Source: CAYTZA01 sp964442365 (GTDB lineage Bacteria > Patescibacteriota > Minisyncoccia > Phycocordibacterales > DAORIS01). Taken from it: DNA of 18,125 nucleotides. Below are positions 7,198 to 14,419 of this stretch, piece after piece. Each line of letters opens with the position of its first letter. The stretch's first letter is position 1. Made by a program: the position numbers and the translations under genes. The stretch covers positions 1 to 18,125 of the forward strand of contig CAYTZA010000009.1 in assembly GCA_964442365.1 (NCBI GenBank), in the 5' to 3' direction. Under the pieces are notes generated by a model that saw only the letters and a program-made list of their open reading frames with translations, was not told the DNA's origin and ran no database searches.

Positions 7198-7800
7198 ATG
7201 AAATCATTTACCCCCATAACCTTCAATATCCCGACCCTTGCCGGCATATCAACAAAGGCAATCGAAGAACATCTTAAGCTCTATGCTGGATATGTTAAGC
7301 ATTCAAATATTATTCTAGAAAAGATACAAGAATACTCTGTCGACACAGAAAAACACGCTTATGCTCTAGGAGAACTTCAAAGACGTTTTGCTTTCGAATT
7401 TGATGGCATGCGCAATCATGAATACTATTTTAAATCTTTAGAAGGTGGAGCACAGACACTCGCAGAAACTTCCCCATTTAAAAAAGCTATCGTCGAAGAA
7501 TGGGGTTCTTTTGATGCATGGATCAATCGATTCAAGGCAATCGCCCTCACTCGTGGTATCGGTTGGGCAATTCTTTACTATGATCCCGCAACAAATCGTC
7601 TCGTGCATACATGGTCAGACGAACAACATCTCGGACACCTTACCGGTCTTCAATGGATTCTTGGAATAGACATGTGGGAACACGCCTATCTTTTTGATTA
7701 CATACCAGCAGACAAGAAAAAATATGTCGAAGCTTTTTTTGAAAACCTCAACTGGAATGTTATCGAAAAAAATTTCTCTTCTGCTACACACCTAGAGTAA
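7198..7800 (+). CDS. Fe/Mn-family superoxide dismutase
   Basis: Converts superoxide to oxygen and hydrogen peroxide in the cytoplasm. 200 residues, full length. Likely metal ligands are His25 (AIEEHLKLY), His74 (GMRNHEYYF), Asp158 and His162 (DMWEHAYLFDY); Tyr32 matches the gateway Tyr34 of E. coli enzymes. Two positions differ: the second-sphere His30 is replaced within LKLYAGYV, and Gly70 stands where Fe enzymes have Gln69, which favours a Mn or cambialistic enzyme. A GTG seven codons upstream is in frame but is part of the -10 element, so the ATG is the start. The gene sits between the two ComEC parts on the opposite strand. No catalase is seen nearby. Confidence 0.93.
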   Translation: MKSFTPITFNIPTLAGISTKAIEEHLKLYAGYVKHSNIILEKIQEYSVDTEKHAYALGELQRRFAFEFDGMRNHEYYFKSLEGGAQTLAETSPFKKAIVEEWGSFDAWINRFKAIALTRGIGWAILYYDPATNRLVHTWSDEQHLGHLTGLQWILGIDMWEHAYLFDYIPADKKKYVEAFFENLNWNVIEKNFSSATHLE

Positions 7801-7822
7801 AGAGTCGAATTTTAGTTTCACA

Positions 7823-9250
7823 CTAGAAGACGGGCTTTGTGTCCGTCTTTTTTGTTAAATAACTAAGTACCACTATAATCACGCCATATACAATAACGAG
7901 GGAGTAAATAGAAATGTTAATTTCATAAAGTGCAAACTCAAAAGAAGAAAGATATTGAACCACAAAAATTATATACGCCACAGTAACATGAGCAATCAAA
8001 GCACAAGCAGTTAATATAGGCCAGACAAATTGCGACACAACTGATAGTGTGCCGAATAACATAGCAATCGGTACCATCGGCAATACCAATAAGTTAGACA
8101 TAAGAACAATCGTAGACAAAGATCCTGCATAGTAAACAATAAGAGGTGTGATCAAGATCTGAGCAGAAATAGTTGTAAGTAGTGTTTCTCGTACTATTTT
8201 GAAAGGTATTTTTTTAAGAATACTCTTTTCTAAAAGAGGCATGACCACAATCATACTCAAAGTGGCCGTGAAACTAAGTTGAAAAGAAACGTCAAAAAGT
8301 AGGACCAGAGGATTTATCGTTATCATCAAAATAGAGACCAAACAAAGAGCACGTAAAGGATATGACTTTCTGTGAAACAGCTCAGCAATCAAAGATAGCA
8401 AGGCCATACAAGACGCTCTCAAAATAGTAGATGTCATACCAGTCATCAAAGCAAAGGCCCAAATAAAAACAAAACCTGCTGTGAAACGCTGTATTCTTTT
8501 GAATCGACTGAGCAATACAAAAACAACTTCGATAATAATCGATACATTGGTTCCAGACAACGCTACAATATGCGAAAGACTTGTTCTACGAAATTGCTCT
8601 TTGAGTTCTTTACTAATTGCATCAGAACCTTCGATGGTTAAACCAGCAATCAGCTCTCCTTGTGGTGAAGAAAATATTGTATAGAGACTTTCAACAAACC
8701 AGTACTTTATCTCATACAAGAAAGACAAGATTCTAGACCCCTGATCATGTTCCAAAACAGAAAATTCCGTAGGTGATATTTCATAGAAAATACCTTTCCT
8801 CCATAAAGATTCTCTTTCTACTTTTTTCAATATTCCACTACATGAAACATAGTCCCCATACAAAACTGATCTATAGGCACTAGTAGTAAGTAAGATACGA
8901 ATACCATCATGTGAAACAGGTAGAGAAACACGACTACCAGAATATTGGGGTATATCGACGACAATACCATCACACGATATCTCTTTACCCAATACACCAT
9001 CAAGACGACGTTCAATCTCAAAGACTCTAAAAACAGCAACTCTCAAACAGCCCACACATAGTGCAGTGCAGAGCACAATTACATACAGATTTTTACGCTG
9101 TGCGCGAATCTGTACGATGAGCACGATACCAGCACCAATCACTAGAATAGGAACTATATGATTGGCATAATATCCAAAAATAATTCCACACACCAATGCC
9201 AGTGCGACAACATAAGGCACATATCGTCTCACGCAACCATCATAAAACAA
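7823..9250 (-). CDS. comEC: ComEC/Rec2 DNA-uptake channel, N-terminal and competence domains only
   Basis: Inner-membrane channel through which single-stranded DNA enters during natural transformation. About 475 residues: two or three N-terminal helices, a soluble OB-like region (about 80-180, DUF4131 type), then the competence domain with about eight or more helices. HIVALSGTNVSIIIEVVF matches the conserved H-x-x-A-x-SG-x-(H/N)-x core, and SFQLSFTATLSM and MSNLLVLPMVP match later family motifs. The metallo-beta-lactamase domain that ends most ComEC proteins is absent here and is encoded separately. The start is uncertain: the longest frame begins with TTG, and a GTG at 9232 (VRRYVPYVV) gives a more typical N-terminus. 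It lies 45 bases after rnhA on the same strand. Confidence 0.9.
   Translation of the reverse strand: MFYDGCVRRYVPYVVALALVCGIIFGYYANHIVPILVIGAGIVLIVQIRAQRKNLYVIVLCTALCVGCLRVAVFRVFEIERRLDGVLGKEISCDGIVVDIPQYSGSRVSLPVSHDGIRILLTTSAYRSVLYGDYVSCSGILKKVERESLWRKGIFYEISPTEFSVLEHDQGSRILSFLYEIKYWFVESLYTIFSSPQGELIAGLTIEGSDAISKELKEQFRRTSLSHIVALSGTNVSIIIEVVFVLLSRFKRIQRFTAGFVFIWAFALMTGMTSTILRASCMALLSLIAELFHRKSYPLRALCLVSILMITINPLVLLFDVSFQLSFTATLSMIVVMPLLEKSILKKIPFKIVRETLLTTISAQILITPLIVYYAGSLSTIVLMSNLLVLPMVPIAMLFGTLSVVSQFVWPILTACALIAHVTVAYIIFVVQYLSSFEFALYEINISIYSLVIVYGVIIVVLSYLTKKTDTKPVF
7827..7856 (+). terminator. SOD terminator, inside the end of comEC
   Basis: AAGACGG (7827-7833) pairs with CCGTCTT (7843-7849), extended inward by a G-T and a C-G pair, and is followed by a T-rich tail TTTTTGTT. 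The hairpin lies within the last codons of the convergent comEC gene, whose C-terminal residues KKTDTKPVF are encoded by it. Confidence 0.85.
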
Positions 9251-9295
9251 TGGTGATAAAGAAACGTATAAGTACTTATAAAATTTTGATAAAAT

Positions 9296-9997
9296 TTATC
9301 GAGAAAACTCAGCTATAATATTTTTTTCATCTTCTGTCGAGAGTGACTTTTTAAAACGAGTCCCTGAAACACCTTTTACTCTTTTTTCACAGTCTTTCCA
9401 AATTTTATCTACATAAATTTTTCCACCAACTTTACTTACATAAGAATACGCCACACCTTTATTAGATTTCTTTTTGTTTGAAATAGTATGGGATGATCGT
9501 GTAATAGAAAGATCTCTGCCATAAGAATCCTGTTTATCTTTAAAAAGTTTTATTTTTTCTTTATCTGCATAAGCAGTAGCAATTTCATCTGCCCGTTCAT
9601 TGCCTGGTATGCCGGCATGTCCTGAAATACGTACCCAATCAATTTCAAAATCCCCTACAAGATCACCGAGTATTTTCCACAAGTCTTCATTCTTAACTGC
9701 TTCTTTTGTTTTAGTTTGCCAATTATTCTTAATCCACCCAGAAAGCCATTTTGTTATTCCATTGATAACATAAGCTGAATCAGTGTGTATCGTCACTGAA
9801 GACTCTTTATCTCCATGAGCAATTACATATTGAAGAGCTTCGATAACCCCCACCAACTCCATTCGATTGTTAGTTGTATGTTCTTCGTGACCACCTTTCT
9901 CTTCTACGATATGTCCATCGGAAATAATATAGGCCCAACCACCAGGACCTGGGTTTCCTCTTGATGCTCCATCTGTAAAAACAGTAAACTTTTTCAT
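9296..9997 (-). CDS. rnhA: Ribonuclease HI with C-terminal hybrid-binding-like domain
   Basis: Cuts RNA in RNA-DNA hybrids (R-loops, primers). The catalytic domain (1 to about 145) has FTDGASRGNPGPGGWA with Asp9, NNRMEL with Glu47, HTDSAYV with Asp73, and SGHAGIPGNERAD with His127 and Asp137, so all active-site residues are present. At 233 residues it is about 75 longer than E. coli RNase HI. After a charged linker (about 145-182), YSYVSKVGG, then WKDCEKRVKGVSGTRFKK (200-217), closely resembles the hybrid-binding (Cauli_VI/viroplasmin) domain usually found at the N-terminus of eukaryotic-type RNase H1. No Shine-Dalgarno sequence; TAGATAAT lies just before the ATG. Confidence 0.93.
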   Translation of the reverse strand: MKKFTVFTDGASRGNPGPGGWAYIISDGHIVEEKGGHEEHTTNNRMELVGVIEALQYVIAHGDKESSVTIHTDSAYVINGITKWLSGWIKNNWQTKTKEAVKNEDLWKILGDLVGDFEIDWVRISGHAGIPGNERADEIATAYADKEKIKLFKDKQDSYGRDLSITRSSHTISNKKKSNKGVAYSYVSKVGGKIYVDKIWKDCEKRVKGVSGTRFKKSLSTEDEKNIIAEFSR

Positions 9998-10103
9998 ATA
10001 TTATCTAGAATAGCATATCACCCTCCAAGACTTCCCAAAATCTATGTATTTGCTAGACTCCTGTTTGGAATTGATTGACAAAAAAACACACAAGGAGGTT
10101 GCC

Positions 10104-10277
10104 GTGGACCATGATAACATCCAGCCCGTCGACGAAACAGAAGACGACTCTCGAGGACACTTCAGTCCAGAATCCATGATCATTACCGCAATCGTATGTA
10201 TCACAGTCCTTTGTATCGCACTCATAATCACAACTGGTCTAGCTCTGTGGTTTTGCTTACCACAAAACCCACAGTAA
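10104..10277 (+). CDS. Small single-pass membrane protein, unknown function
   Basis: 57 residues from a GTG start: an acidic N-terminal half (VDHDNIQPVDETEDDSRGHF) followed by one membrane helix, MIITAIVCITVLCIALIITT (about 27-46), and a short tail ending PQNPQ. The start is fixed by a perfect AAGGAGG five bases upstream, unlike the core genes here; a more upstream in-frame ATG at 10044 has no ribosome-binding signal. The gene is less AT-rich than its neighbours, with codons such as CCC, GTC and CTC. It has its own terminator. The divergent neighbour is rnhA and the next gene is nusA. I do not recognise a family; the acidic N-terminus and single helix would fit a membrane anchor or a small regulatory peptide. 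Confidence 0.65.
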   Translation: MDHDNIQPVDETEDDSRGHFSPESMIITAIVCITVLCIALIITTGLALWFCLPQNPQ

Positions 10278-10285
10278 AGAACACT

Positions 10286-10320
10286 ACAACTCCCACACGT
10301 CTCTGGGGGTTGTTTTTTTA
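10286..10320 (+). terminator. Terminator after the 57-aa membrane protein gene
   Basis: ACAACTCCC (10286-10294) pairs with GGGGGTTGT (10305-10313), 9 bp with one T-G wobble, followed by seven T. Confidence 0.85.
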
Positions 10321-10376
10321 TAATATGTATGATATTGTATATAAGTAACTTCGCTTCACGGCGGAGCCATTTTTTT
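10317..10376 (+). promoter_or_regulatory. nusA promoter and possible attenuator hairpin
   Basis: TTTATA (10317-10322), a 17-base spacer and TATAAG (10340-10345) form a plausible promoter whose -35 overlaps the T tract of the preceding terminator. In the leader, GCTTC (10353-10357) and GGAGC (10363-10367) form a 5-bp stem followed by seven T within AT-rich surroundings, which could act as a weak terminator just before nusA. Confidence 0.4.
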
Positions 10377-10388
10377 AAATAAATATAT

Positions 10389-11549
10389 ATGTTTGATCTA
10401 AAAACTATTAATTCAGTACTTGGTGAACTTGAAGAAGTACGTGGAGTATCAAAAGCAAAAGTAATCGAAGCTATAGAAGCAGCTCTTGCTACAGCGTATC
10501 GAAAAGAATACGGAAAGCGCGGACAAATTGTACGTGCGCATTTTGATTTGAATACTGGAGGTGCAGAATTTTCTCAAGTCAAAGTTATTGTTGACCCTGC
10601 GCATGTTGTATATGACCCTCTCGATCTTCCTGAAGCACCAGTAGGTACAGAATTACCACCAGAAGAACAAAAAATTCTTTGGAATCCTGAACAACATATT
10701 CTCGTTGCAGATGCACAAAAAATAAAAAAAGGTGCAGTAATCGGTGAAGAAATGATTTTCCCTCTTGAACAAAAGGCCGACTATGGCCGTATTGCTGCAC
10801 AAACAGCAAAACAAGTGATCATACAAAAAATCCGTGAAGCAGAAAAAGTTTCTGTATATGCAGAGTTTGGTAAAAAAGAAGGAGAAATAGTTCATGGTTC
10901 AGTACAGCGTATTGAACGTGGCAATCTATATCTCGACATGGGACGTGCTTCTGGAATTCTTCCCTATGAGGAACAAATTCCTGGTGAACGCTACCGCCAA
11001 GGAGAGAAGGTTCGCGCATATCTCTATCGCGTAGAAGACAGTCCTCGTGGCATATTTCTCAGACTTTCCCGTGCACATCCAAAGTTTATTGAAAAGCTTT
11101 TTGCTAACGAATCACCCGAAATTGCAAGCGGTGCTGTTGTTGTAAAAGGTGTTGCTCGTGAAGCAGGATCTCGTAGCAAAATCGCAGTACACTCAACTGA
11201 TAGCCATATTGACCCTGTAGGAGCTATGGTTGGACAACGTGGAGTACGTGTATCTACTGTGATGAGCGAACTGGGTGGTGAAAAAATTGATATTATAGAA
11301 TGGTCAGAAGATCCAAAAAAGTACATTGAAGACGCCCTCTCTCCTGCAAAAGTACAAAGTGTAGAAATTTTCCCAGAAGAACAACGTTCAGTTGTTGAGG
11401 TTGGTGAAGATCAGCAATCACTCGCTATTGGCAAAGGGGGACAAAATGTACGCCTTGCGGCCAAACTAACTGGATGGAAAATTGATATAAAAGGATCTGC
11501 AAAGACAGAAGAGTCCACTCCCGCTATACAAGAAGAAACAAAAGAGTAA
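10389..11549 (+). CDS. nusA: Transcription termination/antitermination factor NusA
   Basis: Binds RNA polymerase and nascent RNA, promoting pausing, hairpin termination and antitermination. 386 residues in the usual order: N-terminal RNAP-binding domain with VSKAKVIEAIEAALATAYRK, S1 domain (about 160-225), KH1 with SVAREAGSRSKIAV-like sequence (here KGVAREAGSRSKIAV) and DPVGAMVGQRG, and KH2 with SLAIGKGGQNVRLAAKLTGW near the end. No acidic repeats as in E. coli; the length suits the short form. Compared with B. subtilis there is an insertion of about 25 residues in the N-terminal domain (around 75-105, LPEAPVGTELPPEEQK). It is followed by ppa after 13 bases, likely one transcript; the usual partners rimP and infB are absent. 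No Shine-Dalgarno sequence. Confidence 0.97.
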   Translation: MFDLKTINSVLGELEEVRGVSKAKVIEAIEAALATAYRKEYGKRGQIVRAHFDLNTGGAEFSQVKVIVDPAHVVYDPLDLPEAPVGTELPPEEQKILWNPEQHILVADAQKIKKGAVIGEEMIFPLEQKADYGRIAAQTAKQVIIQKIREAEKVSVYAEFGKKEGEIVHGSVQRIERGNLYLDMGRASGILPYEEQIPGERYRQGEKVRAYLYRVEDSPRGIFLRLSRAHPKFIEKLFANESPEIASGAVVVKGVAREAGSRSKIAVHSTDSHIDPVGAMVGQRGVRVSTVMSELGGEKIDIIEWSEDPKKYIEDALSPAKVQSVEIFPEEQRSVVEVGEDQQSLAIGKGGQNVRLAAKLTGWKIDIKGSAKTEESTPAIQEETKE

Positions 11550-11562
11550 TAATACACAATAT

Positions 11563-12098
11563 ATGAGTACTAACTTATGGCACGATATACCACGAGGTAA
11601 AAATACTCCCGAAGAATTCAATGTCATCGTAGAAATACCAAAACTCTCTTACAATAAATACGAAATAGACAAAGAAACTGGTCTTATTGCTCTTGATCGA
11701 GCAAATTACTCATCAGCACCATATCCATTTGATTATGGTTTTGTACCACAAACACTATGGGAAGACGGCGACCCACTTGATGTACTTCTTCTTACAACAT
11801 TCCCACTTTTCCCAGGAGTACTAGTCAAAGCTCGTCCCGTAGCCATCATGGAAATGATAGACAGTGGTGATTCTGACTACAAAGTAATTGCCGTACCAAT
11901 AGAAGACAAACGCTTTGACGATATCAAAGATCTTGGAGATCTCAATAAACACATGATAAAAGAGTTTGTACACTTCTTCGAAACATACAAAGCCCTCAAT
12001 GGCAAAGATGCTGTAGTAACAATCAACGGTGTTAAAGGTAAAAAAGAAGCTATAGAAGCTTTTGAAAAATCGGTACGTCTATATACAGAAAAATTCTC
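11563..12098 (+). CDS. ppa: Inorganic pyrophosphatase (family I), 3' end in gap
   Basis: Hydrolyses pyrophosphate to phosphate, pulling biosynthetic reactions such as nucleic-acid and aminoacyl-tRNA synthesis forward. The visible 178 residues hold the family I signature DGDPLDVLL (with the three metal-binding Asp), YPFDYGFVPQTLWEDGDPLD, VKARPVAIMEMIDSGDSDYK and KDLGDLNKHM. E. coli Ppa has about 175 residues, so only a few C-terminal residues should be missing. The reading frame continues through the N bases into the next gene by chance; that is not a fusion. Start ATG 13 bases after nusA, with no Shine-Dalgarno sequence. Confidence 0.95.
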
Positions 12099-12198
12099 NN
12101 NNNNNNNNNNNNNNNNNNNNNNNNNNNNNNNNNNNNNNNNNNNNNNNNNNNNNNNNNNNNNNNNNNNNNNNNNNNNNNNNNNNNNNNNNNNNNNNNNN
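12099..12198. other. Scaffold gap (100 N)
   Basis: Exactly 100 N, a default gap of unknown length. It removes the end of ppa and the start of the next gene. That the frame is the same on both sides has no meaning because the true size is unknown. Confidence 0.98.
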
Positions 12199-12495
12199 AC
12201 ACGTATAAAAAACTTTATTGATACACAATCAAGTAAAGGACGTGACACCACAAAAACTAGTGCGGGTCTCACAATACTCAATACAAAAATATCTTTAGCT
12301 GAAACAGCTATTGCTGATTTTAAGTCATATGCTTCTTCAACAGCATCTACGACAGATAAAAATTTCATCAAAAACTTTAACGCTAAACGTAAAATTACTC
12401 ACACAGCCATAAACGAAGCTTATAAAGCACTTGGATCTATCAATTTCGGTGTTAAAAACTCTGCGACAAGTACAGCCACAACAACAGTCCAATAA
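12199..12495 (+). CDS. Probable secreted helical protein, C-terminal part
   Basis: The last 98 residues of a protein whose start is in the gap. RIKNFIDTQSSKGRDTTKTS and the following LNTKISLAETAIADFKSYAS are amphipathic helices with heptad-like spacing, then a Ser/Thr/Ala stretch (SSTASTT), another helix (INEAYKALGSIN) and a low-complexity tail SATSTATTTVQ. Such proteins are common in Parcubacteria, usually with a signal peptide, and have no assigned function; that is from memory of the group, not a search. The composition suggests an exported coiled-coil protein. The next gene, 24 bases downstream, encodes a small membrane protein and is likely co-transcribed. Confidence 0.6.
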   Translation, partial: TRIKNFIDTQSSKGRDTTKTSAGLTILNTKISLAETAIADFKSYASSTASTTDKNFIKNFNAKRKITHTAINEAYKALGSINFGVKNSATSTATTTVQ

Positions 12496-12519
12496 TATTA
12501 TTATTAACTCTTAACACAC

Positions 12520-12762
12520 ATGCCACCACTTAATACTCAAGGTTCTGGTACAAAAAAGACAGTTGCTATCGGTATTATTGTTATTGCAATTCTTTTGATT
12601 GCCGGAATCTTTTTTGCTCTTACAAAACAAACACCAGCTACAATCACGGAAGACGCTGCACTTCCACAAAATTCTGAAACTACTTCTATACAAGAAGAAA
12701 ATTCTGCATCTATTGAGGCCTCTATACAAGACCTAGATATTACTATTCTCGATCAAGAATAA
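12520..12762 (+). CDS. Small single-pass membrane protein with acidic outer tail
   Basis: 80 residues: a short polar N-terminus with a lysine pair (MPPLNTQGSGTKK), one membrane helix TVAIGIIVIAILLIAGIFFA (14-33), then a Ser/Thr/Glu-rich, acidic tail (34-80) ending DITILDQE. The positive-inside rule puts the N-terminus in the cytoplasm and the acidic tail outside. No lipobox, no enzyme motif. It follows the exported helical protein and shares its terminator, so the two may work together at the cell surface. ATG start without a Shine-Dalgarno sequence. Function unknown. Confidence 0.75.
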   Translation: MPPLNTQGSGTKKTVAIGIIVIAILLIAGIFFALTKQTPATITEDAALPQNSETTSIQEENSASIEASIQDLDITILDQE

Positions 12763-12793
12763 TTACAGCTGTTTTTTCTAATCACAGGAAAAG

Positions 12794-12827
12794 CCACCCA
12801 AAGTAAATTCAAAGGGTGGTTTTTTCT
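12794..12827 (+). terminator. Terminator after the small membrane protein gene
   Basis: CCACCC (12794-12799) pairs with GGGTGG (12814-12819) around a 14-base loop, followed by TTTTTTCTT. Confidence 0.85.
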
Positions 12828-12831
12828 TGCT

Positions 12832-12860
12832 TTCTTTAAGAGAGCACTATAGACTATAAA
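12832..12860 (+). promoter_or_regulatory. tig promoter
   Basis: A weak -35 TTCTTT (12832-12837), a 17-base spacer and -10 TATAAA (12855-12860). The start codon is 13 bases after the -10, so the transcript leader would be about six bases, with no room for a Shine-Dalgarno sequence. Confidence 0.5.
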
Positions 12861-12873
12861 ATCTACAATATAT

Positions 12874-13935
12874 ATGAAAAAAGAATACTATAAAGATCTC
12901 AAAGTTAGCCCTTCCCCACGTTCACTGGTGATTATAGAAGGAGAAATACCAGCAAGTATTTTAGATGCTGAGTACGAAGCTATTTTTAAAGAAGCAATCA
13001 AATCAATCGAGGTTCCTGGTTTTCGTGCTGGAAAAGCACCCGAACATCTTGCCAAGAGTCAGATCAGTGAAGCGGTTGTTCTAGATAAAGCAGCTGAAGC
13101 TGTATTTAAAAAAGAATATTCAGCAATAATCGAATACCACAAACTCTTCCCTATCAATCACCCTGAGATCCAAATAACCAAACTCGCTGCAGGTAATCCT
13201 CTTGGTTTTAAGATTACAGTTGCAGTCATGCCTAAAATAGAACTACCTGACTACAAAAAGATTGCAAAATCACAAAAAACTGTTGAAAGTAAAACTGAAG
13301 TAACTGAAGCTGACATAGATAAAGCAATTACTGAGGTTAAAAAAATGTGGGCACACCAGCAATATCACAAAGATCACCCGGAAGACACCTCACACAATCA
13401 CAACGAAGAACTTCCACTACCAGAAGTTAACGATGAATTTGTAAAACAATTAGGTGATTTTAAAGACCTCGCTGATTTTCGTGCCAAACTCAAACAAAAT
13501 CTAGAACAAGAAGCTATTGGAAAAATAAAAGAGAAAACACGTATTGCTCTTGTTGAGGCTATGGAAAAAGATTTTTCTATAGATCTACCAGACATACTTG
13601 TAGAAGGCGAACTCGATAAAATGATCTCTGATCTCCATGGACGTATAGCTAGCGCCGGTATTAAACCTACAGACTATTTCGAACAAGCAGGAAAAAAAGA
13701 AGACGAATTACGTAAAGAGTGGAGACCTGATGCCGAAAAACGTACTAAAATTGAAATTATACTAACTGAAATTGCCCGTAAAGAAGGTATTAAACCAGAT
13801 CCAAAAGATGTCGAAGAAGAAATGAAAAAAATTCTTTCTTACTATAAAGATGCGGATCCTATGCGAGCAAGGTCATATGTTGAGCATATGCTTTCTAACG
13901 ATAAAGTGTTCGAATATCTCGAAAGTTTGAAATAG
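12874..13935 (+). CDS. tig: Trigger factor without PPIase domain
   Basis: Ribosome-bound chaperone for nascent chains. The N-terminal domain has the ribosome-docking signature GFRAGKAP (49-56). E. coli trigger factor has about 430 residues; this one has 353 because the FKBP-type peptidyl-prolyl isomerase domain is missing. In its place the sequence goes from IELPDYKKI (122-130) through a helix into a His-rich linker (161-176, five His) and straight to LPLPEVNDEFVKQLGDF (180-196), which in other trigger factors follows the isomerase domain. The C-terminal chaperone arms (about 197-353) are complete. In many bacteria tig is followed by clpP; here two accessory genes and rsmE intervene. Confidence 0.93.
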   Translation: MKKEYYKDLKVSPSPRSLVIIEGEIPASILDAEYEAIFKEAIKSIEVPGFRAGKAPEHLAKSQISEAVVLDKAAEAVFKKEYSAIIEYHKLFPINHPEIQITKLAAGNPLGFKITVAVMPKIELPDYKKIAKSQKTVESKTEVTEADIDKAITEVKKMWAHQQYHKDHPEDTSHNHNEELPLPEVNDEFVKQLGDFKDLADFRAKLKQNLEQEAIGKIKEKTRIALVEAMEKDFSIDLPDILVEGELDKMISDLHGRIASAGIKPTDYFEQAGKKEDELRKEWRPDAEKRTKIEIILTEIARKEGIKPDPKDVEEEMKKILSYYKDADPMRARSYVEHMLSNDKVFEYLESLK

Positions 13936-14013
13936 TTGCGCTATTACACTCCATCTTGTAGAGTACTAGACGAATCACAGGTTCCTTTCACTATTCACCA
14001 AGGAGGACTGTTT

Positions 14014-14409
14014 ATGTCTGCGAAAACGATTGTTAAGTATCCTTATCTTTTGGGGTTGTATCAGACAAAATCAACCCCATGGTTACTCAAACGCCTTGAG
14101 ACACTGCACCTTATCGAAGGTGTGGAGTTACAAAAAATTGCCAGGCGAGCTGTACGCCAAGTTCTCCTATGGAGACAGGTTCGTAATAACCAAGGTTGGC
14201 CAACAGGAAGAAGTCGCGACTACAAATACGCAAAGAAAAAAATTCTTCTACGCCTCAAAAAGGCTACCGCCCCCATACCAGCAAGAGAGTTGCTTGAGCA
14301 TGTACTCTTGTGTGGCTGCAATGATAAAATCTTTCGTAAAGCAATTCTCGACCTCGTAGATATGCACAGAATAAAAGTAACACCCGACCTTTGTTACCAT
14401 ATTGCCTGA
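14014..14409 (+). CDS. Hypothetical basic 131-residue protein
   Basis: A soluble, strongly basic protein (MSAKTIVKYPYLLGLYQTKS at the start) rich in helices: LLKRLETLHLIEGVELQKIA, ARRAVRQVLLWRQVRNNQ, then a Lys/Arg-rich stretch (DYKYAKKKILLRLKK) and ARELLEHVLLCGCNDKIFRK, ending in KVTPDLCYHIA. The last third could be a small winged-helix-like unit, so DNA or RNA binding is possible, but I recognise no family. The start is set by a perfect AAGGAGG seven bases upstream; the frame is open 26 codons earlier, up to the tig stop, without such a signal. It has its own strong terminator. Codon use is less AT-rich than in tig. It separates tig from the clpP region. Confidence 0.7.
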   Translation: MSAKTIVKYPYLLGLYQTKSTPWLLKRLETLHLIEGVELQKIARRAVRQVLLWRQVRNNQGWPTGRSRDYKYAKKKILLRLKKATAPIPARELLEHVLLCGCNDKIFRKAILDLVDMHRIKVTPDLCYHIA

Positions 14410-14419
14410 AACCGCCGCT

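Noticed and set aside
9263..9295. AT-rich inverted repeats between rnhA and comEC as a terminator
   Set aside because: Only A-T pairs with no GC stem; such repeats are expected by chance in this sequence and more likely belong to a promoter.
10001..10231. Minus-strand open frame opposite the 57-aa gene
   Set aside because: It has no ribosome-binding signal or recognisable domain, while the plus-strand frame has a perfect SD, a membrane helix and a terminator.
11563..12495. Pyrophosphatase fused to a Ser/Thr-rich helical domain
   Set aside because: The two parts are joined only by an N run of default size. The pyrophosphatase is already family length before the gap.
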